DNA of 64,000 bases from Clostridium sp. CAG:967 (lineage in GTDB: Bacteria; Cyanobacteriota; Vampirovibrionia; Gastranaerophilales; Gastranaerophilaceae), in assembly GCA_000433095.1 (NCBI GenBank), contig HF991479.1:25233-89232 (forward strand), in the 5' to 3' direction. Shown here one piece after another: positions 55,030 to 62,587 of the stretch. The translations under genes were made by a program, and so were the position numbers. Below the pieces are notes generated by a model. It was not told where the DNA came from. It was given only the letters and a program-made list of their open reading frames with translations, and searched no databases. Positions within the stretch are counted from its first letter, which is position 1. Each line of letters opens with the position of its first letter.

Positions 55030-56883
55030 ATGAAAAATTTATTTGAAGACACGCAAGTGTCTGTAGTTGCTGATGTTCAATCAGAATGTCAGGCTAAACT
55101 GCGTTTTGAAATTCGGGGGGGGGGCACTCTAAAAGAGTGTTGTAAAAAGATAAAAATCTGTTATAATAGTGATATATTACATCACAATTATAATGGAGAT
55201 TTTATGAAAAGATTTGGATACACATTAGCAGAAATAGTAATCGTAATGCTTATCATAGCCGTAATAGTAGGTGTAAGCATAAAAGTTACCAAGTCCCGTT
55301 TAGATAATGTAATTTCTTATACATATTATTCAACTTATTCAACATTGCGTTCAGTTACGTCTAATATGCTGGCTGATTATAATCCTAATGATGATTTATA
55401 TAAATCATTTTTGCGTGTACCCTTGATAGGAAGATTGCTTTCAGCTCCTGTATATGCAGAAAAGGCTCAATTATATACTTGTCCTTATTACGCTACTTAC
55501 GATATTTGGAGTAATGGAACAAATATGTATGGAACGTGGACCTCAGGTGATGCTTTAATCAGGAAAAGTAAATCAGACCTTAATTGCAGTTATAATGAAG
55601 CTTTAAATAATATAAGAAATACTGTTAATAATACAACCGGAGAACATAGTTATATGGTATGCTCCGGAACACGGGGCGGACACTCAACTTATGGTACCGG
55701 TCCGGGATATACAACAAGTGATACATCAAAAAATTGTACTTATGATTGTTCTACCGGTAACAGCCACTATGTAGGGGGAGGCAATTGCGGGCCGCACTCA
55801 CTATTGAAAGATAGTGCTTTCTGTAATTCTGTTCTGTATTCATTTGAATTACAATCTGGAATATGTGTGCATGAATATGAATGTCCTGAAGGAACTTATG
55901 TAAAATATGGTACAGATGAGTATTCTACTATAGTCTGGGATGCAAGTCAGGGAAAAGGTGTTACAAAGTATTTATACCATGATAAATATACCTGTGTTTC
56001 CTATAAAACCTGTCCAGACGGCAGTCAGGTAAAACAGGATGAAACCTGTCCCGAAAGCGGCGTAGAACCTGAAACCCCCGAAACTCCTGTTTGTAATATC
56101 AGTCCTACAGACAGTGAAATATCATCACAATATTGCTTGGGCAAAGAATTTGACAGTACACCTGAGGTCTGCGGCTGGGTAAATATTAACCCGTGGCCTC
56201 CAGCCTGTGAAACAGGTAAAGAATGGAGTGCAGAAAATTGTAAATGTATAGCAATTCCTGCAACAATACCTAAAAAAGGAGCAAATTTCTGTGAATTATT
56301 TGAAAGATTGGTAAATATAAGCCCTACAGACAGCGTATGTGACGGCAGTACGGTAAATGCCGATACAACAGAGTTTTCAGACTTAACTCCCGACCTGATT
56401 TTGCGTAACGGAGTCCGTTTGTATAACGTTCATAAAGACCCTGACCTTATCCCTCAATTGCGTATTGTTGGTCAGGATGATGAAACCTCCGAAAAAGATA
56501 TGAACCAGCAGGGATACATAGTATATGCAGATGTAGACGGTAGCAAAGGTAATTCAATTCTCTGGGAAGATGTTTATCCGTTCTACATAACACTATCAGG
56601 TCGTGTAATACCAGCTTATGACAGTGAAGCAAATCCAGACGGTAGCGGCGGTGACAGTGAAAACCACTTGCAGGTAAGCGTAAAAAATGAAACCTACAGT
56701 AGTAACGGTCATAGAATAATGAGATGGCTTTCAAAAAGTGTTTCATTTAAAGAAGGCGGGTGTCAGTCAGGCTATGTAAACAGTTCTACACCTTATTGCG
56801 GCGGACTTTTTTACAATAATGAGTGCTCTTCCGGCAATTCCTCCTGTCAGTTAAAAATAATTCGACCGCTAAAATTCTTCTAA
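55030..56883 (+). CDS. Large Cys-rich pilin-like protein with a G10 tract in its leader
   Basis: Residues 59-617 are a pseudopilin-like protein, MKRFGYTLAEIVIVMLIIAVIVGVSIKVTKSRLDN, then a long secreted-type body with many cysteines (CPYYATYD, CSYNEAL, CSGTRGGHS, NCTYDCSTG, CPEGTYVKYG, CPDGSQVKQDETCPESG), a Pro/Glu spacer (PETPETPVC) and a beta-rich end, probably a disulfide-stabilised adhesin-like tip pilin. Two starts are credible. The ATG at 55030 has AAAGGAG and its own promoter, and reads in frame through G10. The ATG at 55204 has GGAG and a second promoter, and gives a normal short leader. The 58 extra residues have no homology that I recognise. Confidence 0.8.
   Translation: MKNLFEDTQVSVVADVQSECQAKLRFEIRGGGTLKECCKKIKICYNSDILHHNYNGDFMKRFGYTLAEIVIVMLIIAVIVGVSIKVTKSRLDNVISYTYYSTYSTLRSVTSNMLADYNPNDDLYKSFLRVPLIGRLLSAPVYAEKAQLYTCPYYATYDIWSNGTNMYGTWTSGDALIRKSKSDLNCSYNEALNNIRNTVNNTTGEHSYMVCSGTRGGHSTYGTGPGYTTSDTSKNCTYDCSTGNSHYVGGGNCGPHSLLKDSAFCNSVLYSFELQSGICVHEYECPEGTYVKYGTDEYSTIVWDASQGKGVTKYLYHDKYTCVSYKTCPDGSQVKQDETCPESGVEPETPETPVCNISPTDSEISSQYCLGKEFDSTPEVCGWVNINPWPPACETGKEWSAENCKCIAIPATIPKKGANFCELFERLVNISPTDSVCDGSTVNADTTEFSDLTPDLILRNGVRLYNVHKDPDLIPQLRIVGQDDETSEKDMNQQGYIVYADVDGSKGNSILWEDVYPFYITLSGRVIPAYDSEANPDGSGGDSENHLQVSVKNETYSSNGHRIMRWLSKSVSFKEGGCQSGYVNSSTPYCGGLFYNNECSSGNSSCQLKIIRPLKFF
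55115..55124 (+). repeat. Homopolymeric G10 tract before a pilin start
   Basis: Ten G after about 28 codons of the upstream frame, followed by a CACTCT/AGAGTG hairpin. At length ten the frame continues into the pilin. At other lengths (not differing by 3) it would not. Confidence 0.9.
55140..55167 (+). promoter_or_regulatory. Internal promoter before the 55204 start
   Basis: TTGTAA at 55140-55145, a 16-nt spacer, and TATAAT at 55162-55167. It would let the short form be made whatever the G-tract length. Confidence 0.6.
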
Positions 56884-56902
56884 CCCCATACTCGAAGAAT
56901 AA

Positions 56903-56925
56903 CGCCCTGAATAATGTTCAGGGCG
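56903..56925. terminator. Hairpin between convergent genes
   Basis: A 9-bp GC-rich stem CGCCCTGAA/TTCAGGGCG with a 5-nt loop. The following GTGCGGTTTATT is only weakly U-rich. Confidence 0.65.
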
Positions 56926-56931
56926 TGCGGT

Positions 56932-57261
56932 TTATTCTACAGTCCATTTTTTCGGATCAAATCGTAAGTCTTTTACATTTAATTTCAATGATTTTAAATA
57001 TGGTTCGAATTTTACCAGAAGCTGGGTTTTTCTTAAATTCAACTCCTGCGCAACAATTGCGTTTTCACAGGCAATAATCATTACGCCTCCCCCAATCATT
57101 GAATAAGGCTTTGATTTTTTCCCAAACTTTTCTCCCGCAACCTTGTCCCAAAATTTGTATAAGTTGTTGCGTGTGATTGCTTTTTTAATCTCTTTTTTTC
57201 CGAGCAAATCTTCAACAAGAGATTCGGTTGTTACAAAATCAGTATACAGAATACGTTTCAA
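56932..57261 (-). CDS. DciA-like DUF721 protein
   Basis: A 109-residue protein of the DUF721/DciA group. LYKFWDKVAGEKFGKKSKPYSMIGGGVMIIACENAIVAQELNLRKTQLLVKFEPYL follows the family pattern W..vvG...a.h..p..i..g.L.V.v.ss.wa.eL......ll..l. DciA proteins load or operate the replicative helicase in bacteria lacking DnaC/DnaI. Only the KH-like core is present, without the extended tail. It is divergent from the DHH gene across about 37 nt. Confidence 0.8.
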   Translation of the reverse strand: MKRILYTDFVTTESLVEDLLGKKEIKKAITRNNLYKFWDKVAGEKFGKKSKPYSMIGGGVMIIACENAIVAQELNLRKTQLLVKFEPYLKSLKLNVKDLRFDPKKWTVE

Positions 57262-57298
57262 ATTTGAAAACCTTCTTTTTTTATGATAACATCAAGGA

Positions 57299-58264
57299 AT
57301 GGATTATTCTAAATTAAATGATATCATAAAATCGTCTAAAAATATATTGATAATCTCACACATTAACCCTGACGGCGATACTTTGGGTTCAATGTGCGGT
57401 TTGTACTCCGCAATACTTGATAACTGCAAAAAAAAATGCGATATGATGTCTATTTCAAAAGTTCCAGATGTTTACAGTTATCTGCCGCATTTGCACGATG
57501 TTAAAAATATTGAAGATTTTGATAAATCCAGAGAATATGACTTGGTAATCAATGTTGATGTAGCTTCAATTGACAGGATTATGGATGCTAAAATCCTTTT
57601 TGAAAAAGCTAAATTTACTGTTAATATTGATCACCATAAAACAAATAACGCTTACGGTGATTTGAATTTTGTTAATCCTGATGCAAGCTCGACAGGGGAA
57701 GTTTTGTTTGGCTGTTTTAATCAAATGGGCTGGAATATAAACCTTGATACAGCAATTTGTTTGTATACGGCAATTTTAACAGATACAGGTTCATTCAGAT
57801 TTGATAATACGAAACCTTCTACCTTTGATGCAGCAGCAAAACTTGTTGAAATCGGTGTGCAACCATCCGATATTTATAAAAAGGTTTACGAATCAGACAG
57901 TAAAACTCTTGTAATGTTTCAGGCGCATTGTATAAGCAAAGCAAAATTTCTTGACAATGACAAAATAGCTTATACAATTGTTTATAAAAAAGATATGGAA
58001 AAATTTTCTGCAGGTGATGACTGTATGGAAGGTCTAACCGAAAAACTCAGAGCAATTGTTACAACAAAAATAGCTTTTGTGGCTAAGGAAATGAAAAACG
58101 GCGGTACAAAAGTTTCTATGCGCAGTAAATTTGCTGATGTTGCAGAAGTTTGTGAGGTATTCGGCGGCGGCGGTCATAAATTTGCAGCTGGATGTACTAT
58201 TAAAGCTCCTGTTGAGGAAGCTGCAAGAAAAATTTTGGAAGAAATTCAAAAAAGAGAAATTTAA
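57299..58264 (+). CDS. DHH-family phosphoesterase (NrnA-like)
   Basis: A 321-residue phosphoesterase. DHH motifs: SHINPDGDTLGS (about residues 19-30), NVDVASIDR, NIDHHKTNNAYGDLNFVNPDASSTGEV, and TDTGSFRFDNT. The C-terminal DHHA1 domain ends VFGGGGHKFAAGCTI. NrnA-type enzymes degrade short oligoribonucleotides and 3'-phosphoadenosine 5'-phosphate. Which of these applies here is not decided. The YihY gene follows 57 nt downstream. Confidence 0.93.
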   Translation: MDYSKLNDIIKSSKNILIISHINPDGDTLGSMCGLYSAILDNCKKKCDMMSISKVPDVYSYLPHLHDVKNIEDFDKSREYDLVINVDVASIDRIMDAKILFEKAKFTVNIDHHKTNNAYGDLNFVNPDASSTGEVLFGCFNQMGWNINLDTAICLYTAILTDTGSFRFDNTKPSTFDAAAKLVEIGVQPSDIYKKVYESDSKTLVMFQAHCISKAKFLDNDKIAYTIVYKKDMEKFSAGDDCMEGLTEKLRAIVTTKIAFVAKEMKNGGTKVSMRSKFADVAEVCEVFGGGGHKFAAGCTIKAPVEEAARKILEEIQKREI

Positions 58265-58321
58265 AGTTGCAAAAGACAAAGACAAACCAGGTCTGACGAA
58301 AAAACGTCAAAGAGGAAAAAA

Positions 58322-59269
58322 ATGAACTTTAAGGAATTTGTAAGAGGTATAAAAAGATTAGTCATATCTGTTATTAAAAACGATTTCTACGGTATGGCGG
58401 CAGAAATGGGTTTTATGATGGTAATAGGTATTTTCCCGTTTATGCTTTTACTTACATCTGTTTTCGGGTGGATGGGAAACAAGTCTTTAATGGCGCCGAT
58501 TTTACGATTTCTTGCGACATTTATGCCTGAACAGGCAATGGATTTAATTCTGACTGTTTTATCCGAAGCGATGATATTTTCTCACGGTAAATTAATGGCT
58601 ATTATAGGTTTCTGTGTCACCCTTGTTCTTTCAACAAACGGTATTGCTGTTGTTTTAAAAGGTTTGAACAGGGCTTATAAGGTTACTGAAACAAGAAATC
58701 TTGTTTATACAAGACTTTTATCTTTACTTATGGTTTTCGTTGACACAATGGTAATGTTTTTGAGCATAAACCTTATTGTCTTCGGTAAGGCAATTATAAA
58801 CCTTATGGTTAACCATTTCCATATGTCCAACGGTGTTGCTATAACGTTATTGACATTACGCTGGCCTGTAGCGTTTGCCGCATTGTTCTTTATGGCATTT
58901 TTGAGTTATTATATTCTGCCTGATTTAAAAGGTAATGAAAGATTTAAGCGCAAGAGTGCAATTCCGGGAACATGGTTTTTTACAACCTTCTGGCTGGTCG
59001 GTTCCTGGGGATTTTCTATCTACGTAAACAATTTAAAAACATATAACATGGTTTACGGTACAATCGGTGCTTTTGCAGTATTAATGGTATGGCTTTATTA
59101 CACATCAATTTTGATTTTAATTGGCGGCGAGATTAACTCACAGGTATATAACAGGCTTGAAAGAAAAGCTCAGGAAATACGTGATGATTTTGCTAAGTTA
59201 TCACTTTTTGACAAAATAGTAAATAAGGTCAAAAAATCCGAAGATAGCGAAAATCAATCTAAGGCTTAA
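58322..59269 (+). CDS. YihY/BrkB-family membrane protein
   Basis: A 315-residue protein with about six membrane segments and the family blocks FYGMAAEMGFMMVIGIFPFMLLLTSVFG, GLNRAYKVTETRN, and the C-terminal YGTIGAFAVLMVWLYYTSILILIGGEINSQVYNR. The function of the family is uncertain. It was once named ribonuclease BN in error. GAGG lies upstream. It is probably co-transcribed with the DHH gene and is convergent with rseP. Confidence 0.9.
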   Translation: MNFKEFVRGIKRLVISVIKNDFYGMAAEMGFMMVIGIFPFMLLLTSVFGWMGNKSLMAPILRFLATFMPEQAMDLILTVLSEAMIFSHGKLMAIIGFCVTLVLSTNGIAVVLKGLNRAYKVTETRNLVYTRLLSLLMVFVDTMVMFLSINLIVFGKAIINLMVNHFHMSNGVAITLLTLRWPVAFAALFFMAFLSYYILPDLKGNERFKRKSAIPGTWFFTTFWLVGSWGFSIYVNNLKTYNMVYGTIGAFAVLMVWLYYTSILILIGGEINSQVYNRLERKAQEIRDDFAKLSLFDKIVNKVKKSEDSENQSKA

Positions 59270-59279
59270 CTTTTTCCTT

Positions 59280-60662
59280 TTACCTTGCAATTAGGGGTTT
59301 TGCAAGCACATAGATGTCGTTGAACAATACAAACACAAGAAGTACTATTAACAGCAAGAAAAATACCGTCATAATTTTGTTTGATATTTCTTCATCTACC
59401 GGTTTGCCTTGTATTTTTTCTATTAATAAGAACAGCAAATGTCCGCCGTCAAGCGCAGGTATCGGTAAAATATTAAGGATTGCAAGGTTCATGGAGATTA
59501 CCGCAGTTAACAATATTCCGTAGAAAATTCCGTCGCTGCTGCTTTTGATTATGTCGCCGCCGACTTTTGTTATAAGTACAACTCCGTGCATATTTTTCAA
59601 TGGAATTTTACCGGTGAACAGCTGTTTTAAAACAATTATCATTGATTTTGTTTCGTTATATAAATATTTGTAGCTGTTTGTTAATGCTGATTTAAAGCCT
59701 TTTATAGGGATAAGTTTTTCTTTTTGGCTGTATTCAATCCCGATTATACCGTCTTTGTCAGCATAAACAGTGTTCAAATCAATAACCATATCTCCTTGTC
59801 GAAGCACGGTAATATCAAGAGGTTTTCTGCCGTCTGTGATTGCGTAAGCAACGTCGTTGAGTGTATAATCACCCGTTGTTTCGGTGAATTTTTTATCAAT
59901 AAGCTCATCACGAAGCTTTTGTTGTGCTTCTGTAAGTTTTATTTCTTTTGGTTTATAAAGCTCAACAGTGTTTAAAACATTTTCGCTAAGAATTGTTTTG
60001 CCTTCGTTGCCGTGTTCGGGAAGTTTTATTACAACGCCTTCGGGTATAATTTCATCTTTTTGGAATGCGGGGTTAAGTTTTTTTAATTTTTCATAATTTT
60101 GTTCAGCCTGAACTTCATTAACTTTTCCGTCAAACGATGCACTGTACATTGCATAAAGGTTTAGGCTGTATTTTCTTTCAATAGGAGAACCGTTAATTTC
60201 AATGATTTGGTCGCCCTTTTGCAAGCCTGATTTCCAAACGCTTGCTTCTTTAGGTGCCGTGATATTTGCAGCGTATGTGTCAAAGTATCCAGACGGCAGG
60301 TTTCCCCATGCAAGAGCTGTTATTAAGACAAGTACATAAGCGCAAATTACGTTTGCGATTACCCCTGCAGAGAAAATTATAGCTCTCTGCCAAATAGGTT
60401 TATTCATTAATCTGTCGGGAGAGTTTTGCGGTAAATCGGAATCCTTGTCATCATCAGGGAAAGATACATAACCGCCGAATAAAAATGCATGAACAACCAG
60501 CGTAATATTTCCGACTTTCTTTTCCCATAATGTAGGACCGAACGGTAAACCGATGCCGAACTTGTCAACTTTAACCTTGAAAAGTAAAGCTGCGCCTAAA
60601 TGTCCGAGTTCGTGAACCAAAATTAAAAGCCCGATTAGCAAAATCATTATAATAACTGACAT
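59280..60662 (-). CDS. rseP: Site-2 zinc metalloprotease RseP/M50
   Basis: A 460-residue intramembrane protease. The zinc motif HELGH is at residues 17-21 in the first membrane segment (LIGLLILVHELGHLGAALLF). The conserved NILPIPALDGGHLLF block carries the third ligand near residue 408. PDZ-type sequence (KEASVWKSGLQKGDQIIEINGSPI) lies in the middle, and FGGYVSFPDDD follows the first segment. Its substrates would be anti-sigma factors or signal-peptide remnants. The PDZ region is interrupted by an insertion of about 60 residues. Confidence 0.93.
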   Translation of the reverse strand: MSVIIMILLIGLLILVHELGHLGAALLFKVKVDKFGIGLPFGPTLWEKKVGNITLVVHAFLFGGYVSFPDDDKDSDLPQNSPDRLMNKPIWQRAIIFSAGVIANVICAYVLVLITALAWGNLPSGYFDTYAANITAPKEASVWKSGLQKGDQIIEINGSPIERKYSLNLYAMYSASFDGKVNEVQAEQNYEKLKKLNPAFQKDEIIPEGVVIKLPEHGNEGKTILSENVLNTVELYKPKEIKLTEAQQKLRDELIDKKFTETTGDYTLNDVAYAITDGRKPLDITVLRQGDMVIDLNTVYADKDGIIGIEYSQKEKLIPIKGFKSALTNSYKYLYNETKSMIIVLKQLFTGKIPLKNMHGVVLITKVGGDIIKSSSDGIFYGILLTAVISMNLAILNILPIPALDGGHLLFLLIEKIQGKPVDEEISNKIMTVFFLLLIVLLVFVLFNDIYVLAKPLIAR

Positions 60663-60701
60663 ATTCTCTCCTTTTTACAGAATTTGATTATATCATAAAC
60701 A

Positions 60702-60733
60702 TAAAAAAAGCTCCTCTTAGTTGAGGAGCTTAG
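60702..60733 (-). terminator. speE terminator
   Basis: A 9-bp stem AAGCTCCTC/GAGGAGCTT, followed on the minus strand by seven T. Confidence 0.9.
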
Positions 60734-60738
60734 TTTGT

Positions 60739-61593
60739 CTATAACAATTCTTTTAGATAGTTTGGTAATGCGAAACGTGCATCGTGATAATCTTTATTGT
60801 ATATTTTGCAGGTTTTTGCAATGTCTTGATATCTGTCATCCGCAAAATATGAAAGAGGTTTTACTGTGTCTGAACAGAATGCCCACGCCCAGTAACCGCC
60901 CGGGTATGTCGGAATATTTGAAGTGTAAGTTGAGCAAATCGGAAATACTTTTTTCAATAAGTTGTACATTTTTTTGATTTCTTCTTTGTTAACAACAGGG
61001 CTTTCTGATTGCGCTGCAACAATACCGCCTTCTTTCAGCGAATTTTTTACGTTAGTGTAGAATTCTTCTGTGAAAAGACCTTCTCCCGGTCCCATAGGAT
61101 CTGTTGAATCAATTAAAACAATATCGTATTCATTCTTTTTGTCTTTGATAAATTCGATTGCATCTTCAACTTTAATTTCAACACGAGGGTCAGAAAGTCC
61201 GCAGGAAATAGTCGGTAAAAACTCTTTGCAGGCATCAATTACCATACCGTCAATTTCGCAGAGCACAACTTTTTTAACTGATTTGTGTTTGAGAACTTCT
61301 CTAACCGTACCGCCGTCGCCGCCGCCGATTACGAGCACGCTTTCGGGGTTTTTGTGGTGCATCATAGGAATGTGCGCAATCATTTCGTGATAGTGGAATT
61401 CATCACCTTCAGTAGTCATCATTAAATCGTCAAGAGTTAAAACTCTGCCGAGTGCGCTTTCTGTTTCAAAAACTTCAACTTTTTGAAAGTCTGATTGTTT
61501 TGAAAATAAAACCTTACCTGCTTTAATGGCAATCCCGTAACCTGCGGGTGTAATTTCGTGATAATAACCGTTTTCTATTCCGTTTTTAATCAT
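60739..61593 (-). CDS. speE: Spermidine synthase
   Basis: A 284-residue aminopropyltransferase that makes spermidine from putrescine and decarboxylated SAM. Family blocks are VFETESALGRVLTLDDLMMTTEGDEFHYHEMIAHIPM, VLVIGGGDGGTVREVLKH (SAM-like site), VVLCEIDGMVIDACKEFLP, and DIVLIDSTDPMGPGEGLFTEEFY with the catalytic Asp. The ATG at 61593 is chosen because AAGGAGA lies 9 nt upstream. A frame extending to 61623 adds ten residues without a ribosome site. Confidence 0.95.
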   Translation of the reverse strand: MIKNGIENGYYHEITPAGYGIAIKAGKVLFSKQSDFQKVEVFETESALGRVLTLDDLMMTTEGDEFHYHEMIAHIPMMHHKNPESVLVIGGGDGGTVREVLKHKSVKKVVLCEIDGMVIDACKEFLPTISCGLSDPRVEIKVEDAIEFIKDKKNEYDIVLIDSTDPMGPGEGLFTEEFYTNVKNSLKEGGIVAAQSESPVVNKEEIKKMYNLLKKVFPICSTYTSNIPTYPGGYWAWAFCSDTVKPLSYFADDRYQDIAKTCKIYNKDYHDARFALPNYLKELL

Positions 61594-61684
61594 TTTTCTG
61601 TCTCCTTTTTTTTGATTATACAATAAAAAAAGAAAACAGGTTTGAGTTAGATTGTAATAAATTTTCTATCTATTTTTAATAATA

Positions 61685-61716
61685 TTGACATTTTTTCTTT
61701 TGCTATATATTATAAT
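61685..61716 (+). promoter_or_regulatory. Promoter of the first small hydrophobic peptide
   Basis: TTGACA at 61685-61690, a 17-nt spacer, and TATTAT (61708-61713). TATAAT at 61711-61716 overlaps with 20-nt spacing. The leader would be about 80 nt and contains words (CATCTTT) able to pair with the Shine-Dalgarno AAAGGAGGTGAT. Confidence 0.65.
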
Positions 61717-61800
61717 TAATGAGGGTAAGCCCTAATCATCTTTATACTTTGAGGGACAAACTATAAATTTGTATAACCGCAAAGGAAAGGAGGTGATATT

Positions 61801-61875
61801 ATGGAATTCAATGTAACTGAAAAAGCGCTAATACTTATCTTAATGATAGTCGTAGCGCTTAAATTCCAAAAATAG
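61801..61875 (+). CDS. 24-residue hydrophobic peptide, putative type I toxin (copy 1)
   Basis: MEFNVTEKALILILMIVVAL then KFQK. A polar start, one membrane-length hydrophobic helix with the ALILILMIVVALKF core, and a Lys-bearing end. The Shine-Dalgarno AGGAGGTGAT is near perfect. Size and layout resemble holin-like toxins of type I toxin-antitoxin systems in Firmicutes. The coding sequence contains an 8-bp inverted repeat (AAGCGCTA/TAGCGCTT) that makes a terminator on the opposite strand. A second such gene lies 335 nt downstream. Function is inferred from layout only. Confidence 0.6.
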   Translation: MEFNVTEKALILILMIVVALKFQK

Positions 61876-61918
61876 AGGGCTTTTAATGGGGCAAGGTGGA
61901 ACTTGCTCCGCCCTTTTC
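61822..61918 (-). ncRNA. Putative antisense RNA to peptide copy 1
   Basis: The minus strand has TTGACA at 61951-61946 and TAATAT at 61926-61921 (19-nt spacing). Transcription would cross the 3' half of the peptide gene and stop at the AAGCGCTA...TAGCGCTTTTTC hairpin inside it. Ends are approximate. Confidence 0.45.
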
Positions 61919-61920
61919 TT
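61876..61920 (+). terminator. Terminator of peptide copy 1
   Basis: Nested stems AGGGC/GCCCT and GGGGCAAG/CTTGCTCC with a 6-nt loop, then TTTCTTAT. Confidence 0.75.
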
Positions 61921-61963
61921 ATATTATTTATTATTTTCAGTAATTTGTCAAGGGTTTGTATCT
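61920..61963 (-). repeat. 44-bp repeat, copy 1
   Basis: Identical over 44 bp to 62344-62387. Read on the minus strand it contains GATACAAACCCTTGACA and an A/T-rich -10 region. It is the presumed antisense promoter. Confidence 0.95.
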
Positions 61964-62003
61964 GGGACTTATATACAATTTTACACCAGATGTAGATGAA
62001 ACC

Positions 62004-62030
62004 GTCATGCTGAACTTGTTTCAGCATCTC
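62004..62030 (+). repeat. GTCATGCTGAA hairpin repeat
   Basis: ATGCTGAA-CTTGT-TTCAGCAT, an 8-bp perfect stem inside the GTCATGCTGAACTTG-type word, which is a common dispersed repeat in other genomes. CGTCATGCTGAA also occurs at 10457. A second hairpin TAAACAGG/CCTGTTTA follows at 62032-62056. Confidence 0.6.
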
Positions 62031-62104
62031 TTAAACAGGATACCCTACCCTGTTTATAAATTTCAAGTCTGTTTAGGAAATTGCATAGTTAATTTTAAAA
62101 TTAT

Positions 62105-62132
62105 TGCATTAATTTGGTTTTATTATATAATA
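62105..62132 (+). promoter_or_regulatory. Promoter of the second small hydrophobic peptide
   Basis: TTGCAT at 62105-62110, a 16-nt spacer, and TATAAT at 62127-62132. The leader is about 72 nt, close to that of copy 1 though unrelated in sequence. Confidence 0.65.
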
Positions 62133-62209
62133 TTCTTGTAGGGCCAGCATATACGCTAACTTCCGTCACACGCAATTTACGAAGAAATTGGACGAAAGGA
62201 GGCTAAGCT

Positions 62210-62287
62210 ATGATTGACAAAATAATAATGCTACTAATTTCATTTGACTTACTATTAGTAGCATTAAAATTATTAGTTAAATCGTAG
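62210..62287 (+). CDS. 25-residue hydrophobic peptide, putative type I toxin (copy 2)
   Basis: MIDKIIMLLISFDLLLVALK then LLVKS. One hydrophobic helix with a central Ser/Asp and a Lys-bearing end. The LLLVALKL core matches VVALKF of copy 1. AAAGGAGG lies 7 nt upstream. The coding sequence holds an 11-bp inverted repeat (ATGCTACTAAT/ATTAGTAGCAT) which, on the minus strand, is followed by TATTATTTT, an intrinsic terminator. The order promoter, long leader, peptide, GC-rich hairpin, 44-bp repeat is the same as in copy 1. Confidence 0.6.
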   Translation: MIDKIIMLLISFDLLLVALKLLVKS

Positions 62288-62342
62288 GGTGCGAAGCAAG
62301 TCCTTAACAGGTGCTTAAGTTGTTGAGGACTTCGCCCTACAA
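62225..62342 (-). ncRNA. Putative antisense RNA to peptide copy 2
   Basis: From TTGACA at 62375-62370 and TAATAT at 62350-62345 on the minus strand, ending at the 11-bp hairpin with TATTATTTT inside the peptide gene. Ends are approximate. Confidence 0.45.
62284..62340 (+). terminator. Large hairpin after peptide copy 2
   Basis: GTAGG/CCTAC and GCGAAG/CTTCGC arms enclose a further AAGTCC/GGACTT-type pairing. There is no strong T-run, so it may be the end of the mRNA or a processing signal. Confidence 0.5.
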
Positions 62343-62343
62343 C

Positions 62344-62387
62344 TATATTATTTATTATTTTCAGTAATTTGTCAAGGGTTTGTATCT
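62344..62387 (-). repeat. 44-bp repeat, copy 2
   Basis: Identical to 61920-61963. Its right end encodes the last codons (DTNP-stop) of the HTH gene at 62372, so the stop TGA is part of the TTGACA box. Confidence 0.95.
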
Positions 62388-62587
62388 TCAACGAACTCAA
62401 TGTGGTAACCTAAAACACGTAAAATATCTTGAACCTCATCAAATTTGATAGTTCCTCTTCTTAATTTGTTAGTTATATTGTTAGGTAAAATTTTTTGTTT
62501 TTTTGTAAAAGCAAGCTCTTCACACACTTTTTTTAATGTGTAAGCTTTTTTAGCAATTATACTTTTTAATTCACTTTTGACATCCAT
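62372..62587 (-). CDS. Small HTH DNA-binding protein
   Basis: A 71-residue protein: MDVKSELKSIIAKKAYTLKKVCEELAF, then NNITNKLRRGTIKFDEVQDILRVLGYHIEFVED. It has the helix-turn-helix pattern of small XRE-like proteins often found in mobile or prophage regions (TLKKVCEEL...NNITNKLRRGTIKFDEV). Its last bases form the start of the 44-bp repeat and the antisense promoter of peptide copy 2. The HTH gene and the peptide locus are therefore physically joined, and the duplicated copy 1 keeps only the final DTNP codons. Confidence 0.8.
   Translation of the reverse strand: MDVKSELKSIIAKKAYTLKKVCEELAFTKKQKILPNNITNKLRRGTIKFDEVQDILRVLGYHIEFVEDTNP

Noticed and set aside
61761..62027. Minus-strand 88-codon frame containing QTLDKLLKIINNI
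   Set aside because: The same 14 residues occur in another frame at 62203-62400 only because both lie in the 44-bp repeat. No ribosome sites, and both run through hairpins and the plus-strand peptide genes. Treated as antisense RNA regions.
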